From JAOADN01 sp046155885 (GTDB lineage: Bacteria; Pseudomonadota; Alphaproteobacteria; Rhodobacterales; Rhodobacteraceae): a stretch of 28,951 bases of DNA. The translations under genes and the position numbers were made by a program. This document shows, piece after piece, positions 15,813-22,723 of this stretch. The notes beneath the pieces were generated by a model that was not told the DNA's origin, did not search any database, and saw nothing but the letters and a program-made list of their open reading frames with translations. How positions within the stretch are numbered: the stretch's first letter is position 1; each line of letters begins with the position of its first letter. Where the stretch lies: assembly GCA_046155885.1 (NCBI GenBank), contig JBJXFU010000187.1:1-28951 (forward strand). Direction: 5' to 3'.

Positions 15813-16331
15813 TCAATACTTCGCCTTTTCTTCCTGCGGGTGGCCGCGCCTGGCGACGAGGATGGTGCGCTCGAAGTCGCAGACCAGCGTGCCAGCCTGG
15901 TTGAAGCCGCGCGTCACCACGGTGACGATCCCGGCATCGGGCCGCGACTTCGATTCGCGCTTTGCCATGACTTCGCTTTCCGAGGTCAGCGTGTCGCCGG
16001 CGAACAGGGGATGGGTCATCCGGATGTTGGTCCAGCCGAGGTTGGCGATGGCCTTCTGGCTGACGTCGGTGACGCTTTGGCCGACCATGAGCGCGACGGT
16101 GAGCGGCGAGCAGACGATGCAGCGGCCGAATTCGGAGTGCCGGGCGTATTCGGCGTCGAAGTGCAGCGGGTGGGTGTTCATCGTCAGAAGCGTGAACCAG
16201 GTGTTGTCGGCTTCGCTGATCGTCCGGCCCGGGCGGTGTTCGTAGATGTCGCCCACGGTGAATTCCTCGAAGTAGCGTCCGAAGCGTTCGCGGAAGCGGT
16301 TGGGGGCGATTTCGGCATGGGTGACGGTCAT
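15813..16331 (-). CDS. MaoC-like (hot-dog fold) dehydratase/hydratase
   Basis: 172 residues from the ATG at 16331, with AAGGAAGG upstream. It is a single hot-dog domain: YFEEFTVGDIYEHRPGRTISEADN at the N-terminus, the active-site helix NTHPLHFDAEYA (residues 52-63), and KRESKSRPDAGIVTVVTRG. In R-specific enoyl-CoA hydratases the motif is DxNPxH; here Asp is Asn52 and the second position is His54, while His57 is kept. From memory, an Asn at this position and the KRESKSRPDAG segment recall the mesaconyl-CoA/itaconyl-CoA hydratase branch, so water addition to a C5 dicarboxyl-CoA is a reasonable candidate reaction, though unproven. No CitE-type lyase is present to complete such a pathway. Confidence 0.85.
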   Translation of the reverse strand: MTVTHAEIAPNRFRERFGRYFEEFTVGDIYEHRPGRTISEADNTWFTLLTMNTHPLHFDAEYARHSEFGRCIVCSPLTVALMVGQSVTDVSQKAIANLGWTNIRMTHPLFAGDTLTSESEVMAKRESKSRPDAGIVTVVTRGFNQAGTLVCDFERTILVARRGHPQEEKAKY

Positions 16332-16380
16332 CGTACCTTCCTTTCTGGCGGGCGCGGCGCGCGGCGGTGTGGGGCGACAA

Positions 16381-17766
16381 TCATGGCGACCCCGCGACGG
16401 TGAGGGCGGCGAGGTTGGCGACATCCTCCGACGCCTCGATCCCGGCGACCGCGTCGGCAATCGCCCTGGCCCGCGCCGGCGAGAGGGGCTGGCGCGCGAA
16501 GGACAGGCAGCGGCGGAACTTGTCTTCGTTTTCGGCGTCCGACAGCGGCACGTCGGGGTGCCCGTAGACGCGCGCGAGGGTGATGTCGTGCCGGGCGCCC
16601 GAGTGAAGGCGAACCGTGACGGTCTGCGGGTCGAAGGCGTTCGGGTCGGCGTTTTCCTTGTCTTCGATCACATCGACCAGCGCCGCGATGCGGTGGATTT
16701 CCGGATCGGTCAAGGCAGCTTCGCGGAATTCGCCGATATCGACGCGCCCCCGCGCCAGAAGCGCCCCCGCGACGAAGCGCAGGCAGAGTTTGGCGTAGTT
16801 GACCGGCGGGTCGGGAATGTCGGGGCGCCCCACCAGGCGGAAGTTCAGGGGCGGCAGTTTCACGCTGACGCCCGCGACATCCCCGCCGGTGAACCCGTGG
16901 CGCGCCATCAGTTGCCCAAGCCCGTCGATCGCCCCGTGCGTCAGCCGCCCCGAAGGCCAGGGCTTGTGCGACATGGCGAGGATCTGCCGTGTCTTGCCGA
17001 GTGTGGCCAGTACCGGCTCGAGGTCGTAGTTGCCTTCAAGCAGCGGCAGATAGCCGTAGCGGCCGGTCAGGAAGTCATGCGGCCCGCGGAAGCCCGCCGC
17101 GGCAAGGTCGGCCGAGCGGATCGCGGCGGCGGCGTTGAAGCCCACCTGCATGCCCAGCATGGGCGAGCCTTCGACATGCGGCTGCAGCGTGCCCGATGCC
17201 TGCGCGTACTGCGCGCCCAGCGTGTCGAGCACGCCCCGCGCATCCATGCCGGCCAGACGGGCGATGGCCGCCGCCGCGCCGAACCCGCCGGCAGTGGCCG
17301 GGCGGAAGAAGCGGATCGGGGCCCTGGTCGCGAGGCCCAGCATGGTCGAGACATCGACCCCCGCCGACAGGGCTGCGATCAGGTCGCGCCCGCCGACCTT
17401 GCGCCCGCGCGCCGCTTCGCGTTCGACCCAGGCCAGAACGGCCGACAGCACCGTCGCCATCGGATGCAGGACGGCGCCTTCGTGTACGCAGTCGTATTCC
17501 AGGCAGTGGATCTGGTAGGCGTTGACGATGGCCGCGCCCTGCGCGCTGAGCCGTTCGCCCGAGTTCCACACCGTCGCCTCGTCGCCGGTGCCCCAGGACG
17601 CGGCGACGCGGATCAGGTCGCCGACCCCGGCGCCCGACGATCCCGCGACCCCGACCCCGATGGTGTCGAGAAGGAAGGTCTTCACCTTTGCCACGGCTTC
17701 GGGGGGCAGGTCTTCGAAGCGCGCGCCGGCGACATGGTCGGCCACGCGGGCCGCGTCGGCGGTCAT
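16381..17766 (-). CDS. MmgE/PrpD-family protein (copy 2)
   Basis: 461 residues; the ATG at 17766 overlaps the upstream stop by four bases (ATGA). The signature YDCVHEGAVLHP lies at residues 91-102 within an N-terminal all-helical domain (FLLDTIGVGVAGS, NAYQIHCLEYD). The second domain contains HKPWPSGRLTHGAIDGL, where the usual Cys of the 'K.yp.C' element is replaced (PSGR). The family includes 2-methylcitrate dehydratase, cis-aconitate decarboxylase and iminodisuccinate epimerase, so the reaction is open: dehydration, decarboxylation or epimerisation of a polycarboxylate. It is the fourth gene of unit B, followed after 49 bp by MaoC. Having two PrpD-type enzymes in separate units under the same operator is unusual. 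Confidence 0.88.
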   Translation of the reverse strand: MTADAARVADHVAGARFEDLPPEAVAKVKTFLLDTIGVGVAGSSGAGVGDLIRVAASWGTGDEATVWNSGERLSAQGAAIVNAYQIHCLEYDCVHEGAVLHPMATVLSAVLAWVEREAARGRKVGGRDLIAALSAGVDVSTMLGLATRAPIRFFRPATAGGFGAAAAIARLAGMDARGVLDTLGAQYAQASGTLQPHVEGSPMLGMQVGFNAAAAIRSADLAAAGFRGPHDFLTGRYGYLPLLEGNYDLEPVLATLGKTRQILAMSHKPWPSGRLTHGAIDGLGQLMARHGFTGGDVAGVSVKLPPLNFRLVGRPDIPDPPVNYAKLCLRFVAGALLARGRVDIGEFREAALTDPEIHRIAALVDVIEDKENADPNAFDPQTVTVRLHSGARHDITLARVYGHPDVPLSDAENEDKFRRCLSFARQPLSPARARAIADAVAGIEASEDVANLAALTVAGSP

Positions 17767-18632
17767 GGCGCCACCGGGGCGGGTACGGCCTGCGCGAAGG
17801 CGCGGGCGATATCGAGCCGCGTCGCGCACCAGACGCCGTCGCGGCCTTTCACATGGGCGATGAACCGCTCCAGCGCCCCGATCCGGCCCGGGCGCCCGAT
17901 GATCCGCAGGTGCAGGCCGAGCGACATCATGCGCGGCGCCTCGGCGCCTTCGGACCAGAGGCGTTCGAAGGTCTCGATGGCGTAGTCGAGCCATTGGGCG
18001 GGGGTGTAGCCGGGGGCCAGCCAGAACTTCATGTCGTTGGTGTCGAGCGCGTAGGGCACGATGACGATGGGCTTGGGCCCGGCGGCGGTTTCCACCACGT
18101 CCCAGCGCGGCGCGTCGGCGGAATAGTCGTCCATGTGGTAGAGGAAGCCGGCTTCGGCCAGGAGCCGGCGCGTCCGTTCGGTATGCAGGTAGCGCGACAG
18201 CCAGCCATAGGGGCGCGTGCCGGTCGCCGCCTTGATCGAGGCGACCGCCTTGCCGATGAAGTCCCGTTCGCGCGCCTCGTCCTGGCTGAACTGGTGCACC
18301 CAGCGCCAGCCGTGCGAACAGGTCTCGTGCCCGCCCGCGACGATCATCCCGGCGACCTGCGGGGCGACTTCCAGCGACTGCCCGGCCGCCGTCGCGGTGA
18401 CCCGGATGCCCGCCGCGGCGAAGGCCCCGAAGACCCGGGGGGCGCCGGCGTTCAGCCCGTAAAGGTAGTTCGATTCGTTGCCGAAGTTGCGGATCGGGAT
18501 TTTCAGGCTGACGCCCAGTTCGTCGACCGGCTCGGGCCCCTTGTCGCCACGTGCCACCGACATTTCGCTGCCTTCCTCGACGTTGACGACGAAGGACATC
18601 GCCAGCCGCGCCTTGCCGGGCCACCAGGACAT
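17763..18632 (-). CDS. Polysaccharide-deacetylase-fold (PuuE/allantoinase-like) hydrolase
   Basis: 289 residues; the ATG at 18632 shares one base with the stop of the SDR gene (TGATG). The NodB-type fold is indicated by MSFVVNVEEGSE (first motif, acidic pair Glu19/Glu20) and HETCSHGWRWVHQ (residues 102-114; His102 and His107 as likely metal ligands). ATGTRPYGWLSRYLHT and ending segments MSLGLHLRIIGRPGR and LERFIAHVK are typical of the PuuE-like subgroup rather than of cell-wall deacetylases. Characterised PuuE members open the allantoin ring, and related proteins hydrolyse other C-N bonds. There is no signal peptide, so a cytoplasmic small-molecule amidohydrolase is more likely than a polysaccharide enzyme. 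Together with the amidase in unit A this points to a nitrogen-containing substrate. Confidence 0.85.
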   Translation of the reverse strand: MSWWPGKARLAMSFVVNVEEGSEMSVARGDKGPEPVDELGVSLKIPIRNFGNESNYLYGLNAGAPRVFGAFAAAGIRVTATAAGQSLEVAPQVAGMIVAGGHETCSHGWRWVHQFSQDEARERDFIGKAVASIKAATGTRPYGWLSRYLHTERTRRLLAEAGFLYHMDDYSADAPRWDVVETAAGPKPIVIVPYALDTNDMKFWLAPGYTPAQWLDYAIETFERLWSEGAEAPRMMSLGLHLRIIGRPGRIGALERFIAHVKGRDGVWCATRLDIARAFAQAVPAPVAP

Positions 18633-19468
18633 CAGTGGGTTTCCTCTCCGCCCGAGACGTTCCAGGCTTCGCCGGTAACGTAGCCTGCGGCGGGCGAGCA
18701 GAGGAAGGCGGCGACAGCGGCGGTATCCTGGGGCAGGCCGGTCCGGCCCAGCGGAATGCGCCGCCGCATGCCGTCGAGATAGGCCTCGACCGTTTCGCCC
18801 CGGGCCTTCGCCATGAAGGCGTTCTGCCACGCGCCGAGGCCCGTTGTCACATGGTTGGGGCAGATGGCGTTCACCGTGATGCCGTGGGGGGCGAGTTCCA
18901 TCGCCGAGGCGCGGGTCAGCCCGATCAGGCCGTGCTTGGACGCGGTATAGGCCACCGCGAAGGCGAACCCGGATTTCCCGGCCTGCGAGGCGATGTTGAC
19001 GATGCGCCCGCCCCGGCCGCCCGCGATCATCAGCCGCGAGGCGTGTTTCGTCAGCAGGACCGGGGCGCGCAGGTTGACCGACAGGACCGCGTCGATATGC
19101 GCCGTTTCCTGGTCGGCGAGCGGCCCGAAGAGATAGCCGATCCCGGCGTTGTTGATCAGGATGTCGAGCCGCCCGAAGGCTGCCTTCGCCTTTGCGACCA
19201 CCGCCTCGATCGCGGTTTCCTGCATCAGGTCGCCGGTCGCAGTGACCACCTCGGCCCCGGCGTTCCGCAAGGCTGAAGCCGTCGCCTCGAGTTCCGCCGA
19301 GGTGCCGACGCCGTGTTCGGGTGCGAGATCGCCCCCCGCCGCCCCCCGGTCATGCAGCAGGATCCGTACCCCTTCAGATGTGAGCGCCGCCGCGATGGCC
19401 TGCCCGAGGCCCTTGTCGCGACCCCCGCCGGTGATCAGCGCGACCTGGCCCGAAAGGCTTCCGGTCAT
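18632..19468 (-). CDS. Short-chain dehydrogenase/reductase (SDR), unit B
   Basis: 278 residues; the ATG at 19468 overlaps the preceding stop by four bases. Classical SDR elements: cofactor loop TGGGRDKGLG (residues 13-22), NNAG (106-109), catalytic Ser161 in VNIASQAG, and Tyr174/Lys178 in YTASK. The glycine-rich loop has one residue more than the usual TGxxxGxG, an arrangement seen in some 3-oxoacyl-ACP-reductase-like SDRs. It should oxidise or reduce a hydroxyl/keto group with NAD(P)(H). The C-terminus is the common YVTGEAWNVSGGEE. The gene sits between the HapK-like gene and the deacetylase-like gene, so it probably handles a hydroxy intermediate of the same pathway. Confidence 0.93.
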   Translation of the reverse strand: MTGSLSGQVALITGGGRDKGLGQAIAAALTSEGVRILLHDRGAAGGDLAPEHGVGTSAELEATASALRNAGAEVVTATGDLMQETAIEAVVAKAKAAFGRLDILINNAGIGYLFGPLADQETAHIDAVLSVNLRAPVLLTKHASRLMIAGGRGGRIVNIASQAGKSGFAFAVAYTASKHGLIGLTRASAMELAPHGITVNAICPNHVTTGLGAWQNAFMAKARGETVEAYLDGMRRRIPLGRTGLPQDTAAVAAFLCSPAAGYVTGEAWNVSGGEETH

Positions 19469-19776
19469 GCCCCGACCTCGCGCGTGGTGAGAAACAGCGG
19501 GTTGTCGGCGAAGCTCTGGAGTTTCGCGGCGACCGCCTGCATTGCGGGGGTGGAGACATCGGCGCCGAAGCGGTCGCCGTCGGCGATGTCGAGGACCTCG
19601 CAGTACTGGAACGGGGCCGCGCCTTCGCCGAAAAGCCGGCCGGTCAGCGCATGCACCCGGAACCCCGCGACTGACGGAAGCGCCCGGACTGCGGGCAGGT
19701 CGGTGCCGGCCGCGAAGGCTTCGTATTCGGCCGCGCCGATCCCCGGCCGGAGATTGAAGAGCACGATCACCCGCAT
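19465..19776 (-). CDS. HapK/REDY-like small protein (alpha+beta barrel type)
   Basis: 103 residues, first gene of unit B. It begins MRVIVLFNLRPGIGAAEYEAFAAGTDLPAVRALPSV and has a second strand-helix unit FQYCEVLDIADGDRFGADV, the pattern of small ferredoxin-like (Dabb/EthD-type) dimers. The RVIVLFNLRPG and TDLPAVR segments fit what I remember of the REDY-like/HapK family, named after a protein of the prodigiosin gene cluster; no enzyme activity is established. The start ATG at 19776 is about 23 bp downstream of operator O2, with GGAGACTCC upstream as a possible ribosome site. EthD-like oxygenase accessory proteins are the main alternative. Confidence 0.65.
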   Translation of the reverse strand: MRVIVLFNLRPGIGAAEYEAFAAGTDLPAVRALPSVAGFRVHALTGRLFGEGAAPFQYCEVLDIADGDRFGADVSTPAMQAVAAKLQSFADNPLFLTTREVGA

Positions 19777-19798
19777 GGAGTCTCCTCAGGCGCACGGG

Positions 19799-19814
19799 AT
19801 TTGTCCGGACAAAT
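19799..19814. promoter_or_regulatory. Operator O2 (perfect 16-bp palindrome) before unit B
   Basis: ATTTGTCCGGACAAAT is perfectly palindromic. It lies 22 bp upstream of the HapK-like start on the minus strand and just downstream of, and overlapping, the proposed unit B -10 element. It has the same core as O1 and O3. Confidence 0.85.
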
Positions 19815-19839
19815 TCCGGCCAAGCGGCGGCCCTGTCAA
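19811..19839 (-). promoter_or_regulatory. Putative unit B promoter
   Basis: On the minus strand a perfect TTGACA (19839-19834) is followed after 17 bases by GAATTT (19816-19811), a weak -10. The operator O2 overlaps this -10 hexamer, so a bound regulator should block initiation. Confidence 0.5.
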
Positions 19840-19872
19840 TCCCCCTCGCCACCCGCCGGCCGCGAAACCCGC

Positions 19873-19902
19873 TTGACAGGCCGGCGGGGTTGATGCGTGA
19901 TT
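19873..19902 (+). promoter_or_regulatory. Putative unit C promoter
   Basis: A perfect TTGACA at 19873-19878 is followed after 17-18 bases by GTGATT-like sequence (about 19896-19902), a poor -10 that merges with operator O3. The -35 boxes of units B and C are back to back, 33 bp apart, with one operator at each outer flank, giving a symmetric divergent control region at 19777-19941. Confidence 0.5.
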
Positions 19903-19916
19903 TGTCCGGACAAATC
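19899..19916. promoter_or_regulatory. Operator O3 (perfect 18-bp palindrome) before unit C
   Basis: GATTTGTCCGGACAAATC is perfectly palindromic, the longest of the three copies. It ends 25 bp upstream of the binding-protein ATG and overlaps the likely -10/start region of unit C. Confidence 0.85.
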
Positions 19917-19941
19917 CAGCCAACCCCGGGGAGGTTCCGAG

Positions 19942-21624
19942 ATGGGAAAAAGGCTCAAGTCACTGTCTTTCGGCTCGTTTGCGGCCATCCTCGCGGCGGC
20001 GGCGGCGGCACCGCTGGCGGCACAGGAAATCCTGATTCTGAGCGAGGATATTCCCGCAGGGCTCGACTACGACGGACCCTCGGCCGCGATCCCGGCCGCC
20101 CAGCAGGGGATGGTCACCCTGATGGAGCCCCTGGTCATGTACAAGGCGGGCGCCGCCAACGACACCGGGGTCACCCTGCCCGACTTCAGCCAGTACGAAG
20201 GCCGTCTTGCCGAAAGCTGGACCTTCGACGCGGCGAGCCTGACCTGGACCTTCAAGCTGCGGCAGGGGGTGAAGGGCTGCAACGGCGCGACCTTCAACGC
20301 CGATGACGTGGTCTACACCTTCGCCCGCGCGAAATCAGTTTCCGGCGCGGCGCCCATCGGCTGGTTCCTGTCGAACGTCGGCTCGATCGCCGGCTTCACC
20401 ACCGATGTCTTCGGCGACAATGCCGAGGCCAAGAAGCTGGGCGACGAAGTCACCAGGATCGACGACCATACGGTGGCGATCAGGCAGGCCGAGCCGAACG
20501 CGCTGTTCCTGCCGGTGCTAACGATCTTCGGACTTCTGATCTACGACAAGGAGACGATGGAGGCGAATGCCACAGCCGAAGACCCCTGGTCGCACAACTA
20601 CGCCAACGAAGTGAATGCCCCCGGCTTCGGCGGCTATTGCCTGAACAAGTGGACGAAGGGGGAGTCGATCTCGTACACCGCCAACCCCGACTACTTCGCA
20701 GGCGCGCCGGCGGTGTCGAAGGTGACGGTGCAGCGCGTGCCGCAGTCTTCGAACCGCGTCGTCGTCCTGCAATCGGGGCAGGCGCAGCTGGTCACCGGCC
20801 TTACCCCGCGCGAATACGATTCGCTCCGCGCCACCGAGGGGCTGGCGGTCGGCGGCGTGCAGGGCAACGAGAACCTGTTCATCCACATGAACTTCAAGAC
20901 CCCGCCCTTCGACAATCCGAAGGTGCGCCAGGCCATCGCCCATGCGATCCCCTTCGACCAGATCATCGCCAACGGCTATTTCGGCCAGGCGGCGCAGTGG
21001 CAGGGGATGGTGCCGTCGTCCTACCCCGGCTTCAAGGCTTCGGCCGCCTATGCCTATGACCCCGAAAAGGCCAGGGCGCTGCTGGCCGAGGCGGGGTTCG
21101 AAGGCGGGGCGGGGCTGGATGCCTTCGCCGATGCCTTCCGCCTGAGCTATGTGGCCGAGAAGGAATCGACCCTGGGCCCGATCGTCAACATCATCCAGAC
21201 CTCGCTTCGTGAAGTCGGGATTCCGGCCGAACTCGACCCGATCCCGCAGACCCAGTACGGCGACCGCCAGCTGGTGAAGCGCGACCTGCCCTTCGCGGTC
21301 AACGACCAGGAAAAGCCCATCGGGGTGGATGCCGGCTATGCGATCCAGCTTTTCTTCGTGTCTGCCGACAAGGGTGGCCTGAACAACATGGTCAACTATT
21401 CGAACGCGACCGTGGATGAGACCTGGGCCAAGGCGCGGGTCGAGGCGGACGGCGCCAAGCGCAGCGAGATGGTCGGCATGATCCAGGACCAGCTTTCCGC
21501 CGACGTCGCCTGGCTGCCGGTGGTGGAGTACAAGACGCAGTGGGCGCATACCGCCAAGCTTTCGGGCCTGCGGTGGTATCCCGACAACTCGCTGCGCTAC
21601 GTGGACCTGAAGCTGGCGGAGTGA
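19942..21624 (+). CDS. ABC transporter substrate-binding protein, family 5 (peptide/opine/nickel type)
   Basis: 560 residues from the ATG at 19942, with GGGGAGG ten bases upstream. A longer frame from 19897 would start inside the operator. Residues 1-30 form a signal peptide (MGKRLKS basic end, then FAAILAAAAAAPLAAQ) with no lipobox Cys, so it is a free periplasmic protein. Family 5 landmarks are the early YDGPSAAIPAAQQGMVTLMEPL, LAESWTFDAASLTWTFKLRQGV with NADDVVYTFAR (the family signature area), and VRQAIAHAIPFDQI in the second half. These proteins bind peptides, opines, dipeptides, glutathione or other small amino-containing molecules. It is the first gene of unit C. A ligand containing amide or amine groups would fit the amidase and PuuE-like hydrolase of the same regulon (inference). 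Confidence 0.93.
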   Translation: MGKRLKSLSFGSFAAILAAAAAAPLAAQEILILSEDIPAGLDYDGPSAAIPAAQQGMVTLMEPLVMYKAGAANDTGVTLPDFSQYEGRLAESWTFDAASLTWTFKLRQGVKGCNGATFNADDVVYTFARAKSVSGAAPIGWFLSNVGSIAGFTTDVFGDNAEAKKLGDEVTRIDDHTVAIRQAEPNALFLPVLTIFGLLIYDKETMEANATAEDPWSHNYANEVNAPGFGGYCLNKWTKGESISYTANPDYFAGAPAVSKVTVQRVPQSSNRVVVLQSGQAQLVTGLTPREYDSLRATEGLAVGGVQGNENLFIHMNFKTPPFDNPKVRQAIAHAIPFDQIIANGYFGQAAQWQGMVPSSYPGFKASAAYAYDPEKARALLAEAGFEGGAGLDAFADAFRLSYVAEKESTLGPIVNIIQTSLREVGIPAELDPIPQTQYGDRQLVKRDLPFAVNDQEKPIGVDAGYAIQLFFVSADKGGLNNMVNYSNATVDETWAKARVEADGAKRSEMVGMIQDQLSADVAWLPVVEYKTQWAHTAKLSGLRWYPDNSLRYVDLKLAE

Positions 21625-21641
21625 TCCGCACCCGGGAACAG

Positions 21642-21673
21642 GGCGGCCCTGCGGACCCCTCCGCCGGGCCGCC
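21642..21673 (+). promoter_or_regulatory. Strong intergenic stem-loop between binding-protein and permease genes
   Basis: GGCGGCCC (21642-21649) pairs with GGGCCGCC (21666-21673). After a T/C mismatch, GCGGA (21651-21655) pairs with TCCGC (21660-21664) around a CCCC loop. That is a 13-bp GC-rich stem without a T-run. It fills most of the 76-bp gap. Structures at this place in importer operons often protect the upstream mRNA or attenuate downstream expression, giving excess binding protein; that role here is inference. Confidence 0.7.
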
Positions 21674-21700
21674 GTCCGAAGCGAAGGCCCCGGTGCGAAA

Positions 21701-22723
21701 ATGCTGTCCCGCTATATCCTGAGACGCTTCCTGATCGGGATCGTGCAGCTTTTCGCGCTGGTCGTCGCCGTCTTCTTCCTGATCCGGCTTCTGCCCGCCG
21801 ATCCGGTTTCGCGCCTGGTCGGGATGAACGCCTCGGCCGAGGCCTACGACCAGGCGCAGCGCCAGCTCGGGCTTGACCGGCCGGTCATGGCGCAGCTGCG
21901 GGGCTATCTGGGCCTTGGCAAGGAACCCGGCCTGCTGCAGGGCTCGCTGGGCGAGAGCTGGGTGACGGGGTCCCCGGTCGCCTCCGAAATCGGGCAGTAT
22001 CTTCCGGTGACGCTGGAACTGATCACGCTGGGTTTCCTTGCGGCGTTCCTGATCGCGCTGCCGGTCGGCATGCTTTCGGCGCTGCGACCGGGCGGCAGGG
22101 CCGACAAGGGCGTCTTCGTCTATTCGCTTTTCGCCGGATCGCAGCCCGAGTTCTGGTGGGGCCTGCTGTTCGTCTACGTCTTTTACTACCAGCTTGGCCT
22201 TGCACCGCCGCCGCTGGGACGGCTTTCGCCCATTTCGGCGCCGCCCGACCCGGTGACCGGCTTCATCCTGATCGATTCGCTGCTGGCCGGCAGTCCGGGG
22301 AAGTTCATCGAGGCCGCGCATCACCTGATGCTTCCGGTGGCGGTGCTGGCCTTCATCCTGTCGGGTCCGATCATCAAGATGGTCCGCCAGAACATGGCCC
22401 GCGCGCTGCAGTCGGATTTCGTGCTTTACGCCAATGCCGCCGGACTGCCTCGCAGACGTGTCGCGCGCTATGCGCTGCGCGCTGCGATGGCGCCCTCGAT
22501 GACGCTGATCGGCATCCTCTACGGGTTCATGCTGTCCGGGGCGGTACTGGTCGAGATCGTCTTTTCGCTCGGCGGCATCGGACAGTACGCGGTGCGTTCG
22601 GTCCTGGCCTTCGACTACCCGGCGATTCAGGGCGTGGTGCTGGTCATCACCGCGATCTCGCTGGCCGTCTACCTGGCGCTTGACCTGCTGCACGCGGTCA
22701 TCGACCCGAGGGTGGCCTATTGA
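21701..22723 (+). CDS. ABC transporter permease, DppB type
   Basis: 340 residues with six predicted membrane helices. N-terminus YILRRFLIGIVQLFALVVAVFFLIRLLPADPVSRLVG is typical of DppB/OppB permeases, followed by a large periplasmic loop containing LGLDRPVMAQLRGYLG. The coupling (EAA) segment is ANAAGLPRRRVARYALRAAMAPSMTLIG, close to the family's 'yaRAKGlserrv..rHalrNAl.P'. The usual RAKG is NAAG here. The end DLLHAVIDPRVAY is standard. It pairs with the next gene to form the membrane channel of the unit C importer. The stop overlaps the TTG start of the second permease by four bases (TTGA). Confidence 0.94.
   Translation: MLSRYILRRFLIGIVQLFALVVAVFFLIRLLPADPVSRLVGMNASAEAYDQAQRQLGLDRPVMAQLRGYLGLGKEPGLLQGSLGESWVTGSPVASEIGQYLPVTLELITLGFLAAFLIALPVGMLSALRPGGRADKGVFVYSLFAGSQPEFWWGLLFVYVFYYQLGLAPPPLGRLSPISAPPDPVTGFILIDSLLAGSPGKFIEAAHHLMLPVAVLAFILSGPIIKMVRQNMARALQSDFVLYANAAGLPRRRVARYALRAAMAPSMTLIGILYGFMLSGAVLVEIVFSLGGIGQYAVRSVLAFDYPAIQGVVLVITAISLAVYLALDLLHAVIDPRVAY

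Noticed and set aside
14539..16245. 568-residue plus-strand frame antisense to acyl-CoA dehydrogenase and MaoC
   Set aside because: No recognisable family; the opposite strand carries complete catalytic motifs of both enzymes.
16381..18624. Single 747-residue minus-strand protein spanning PrpD copy 2 and the region upstream
   Set aside because: The first ~286 residues are an off-frame reading of the deacetylase gene; the PrpD protein starts at 17766, at an ATGA overlap.
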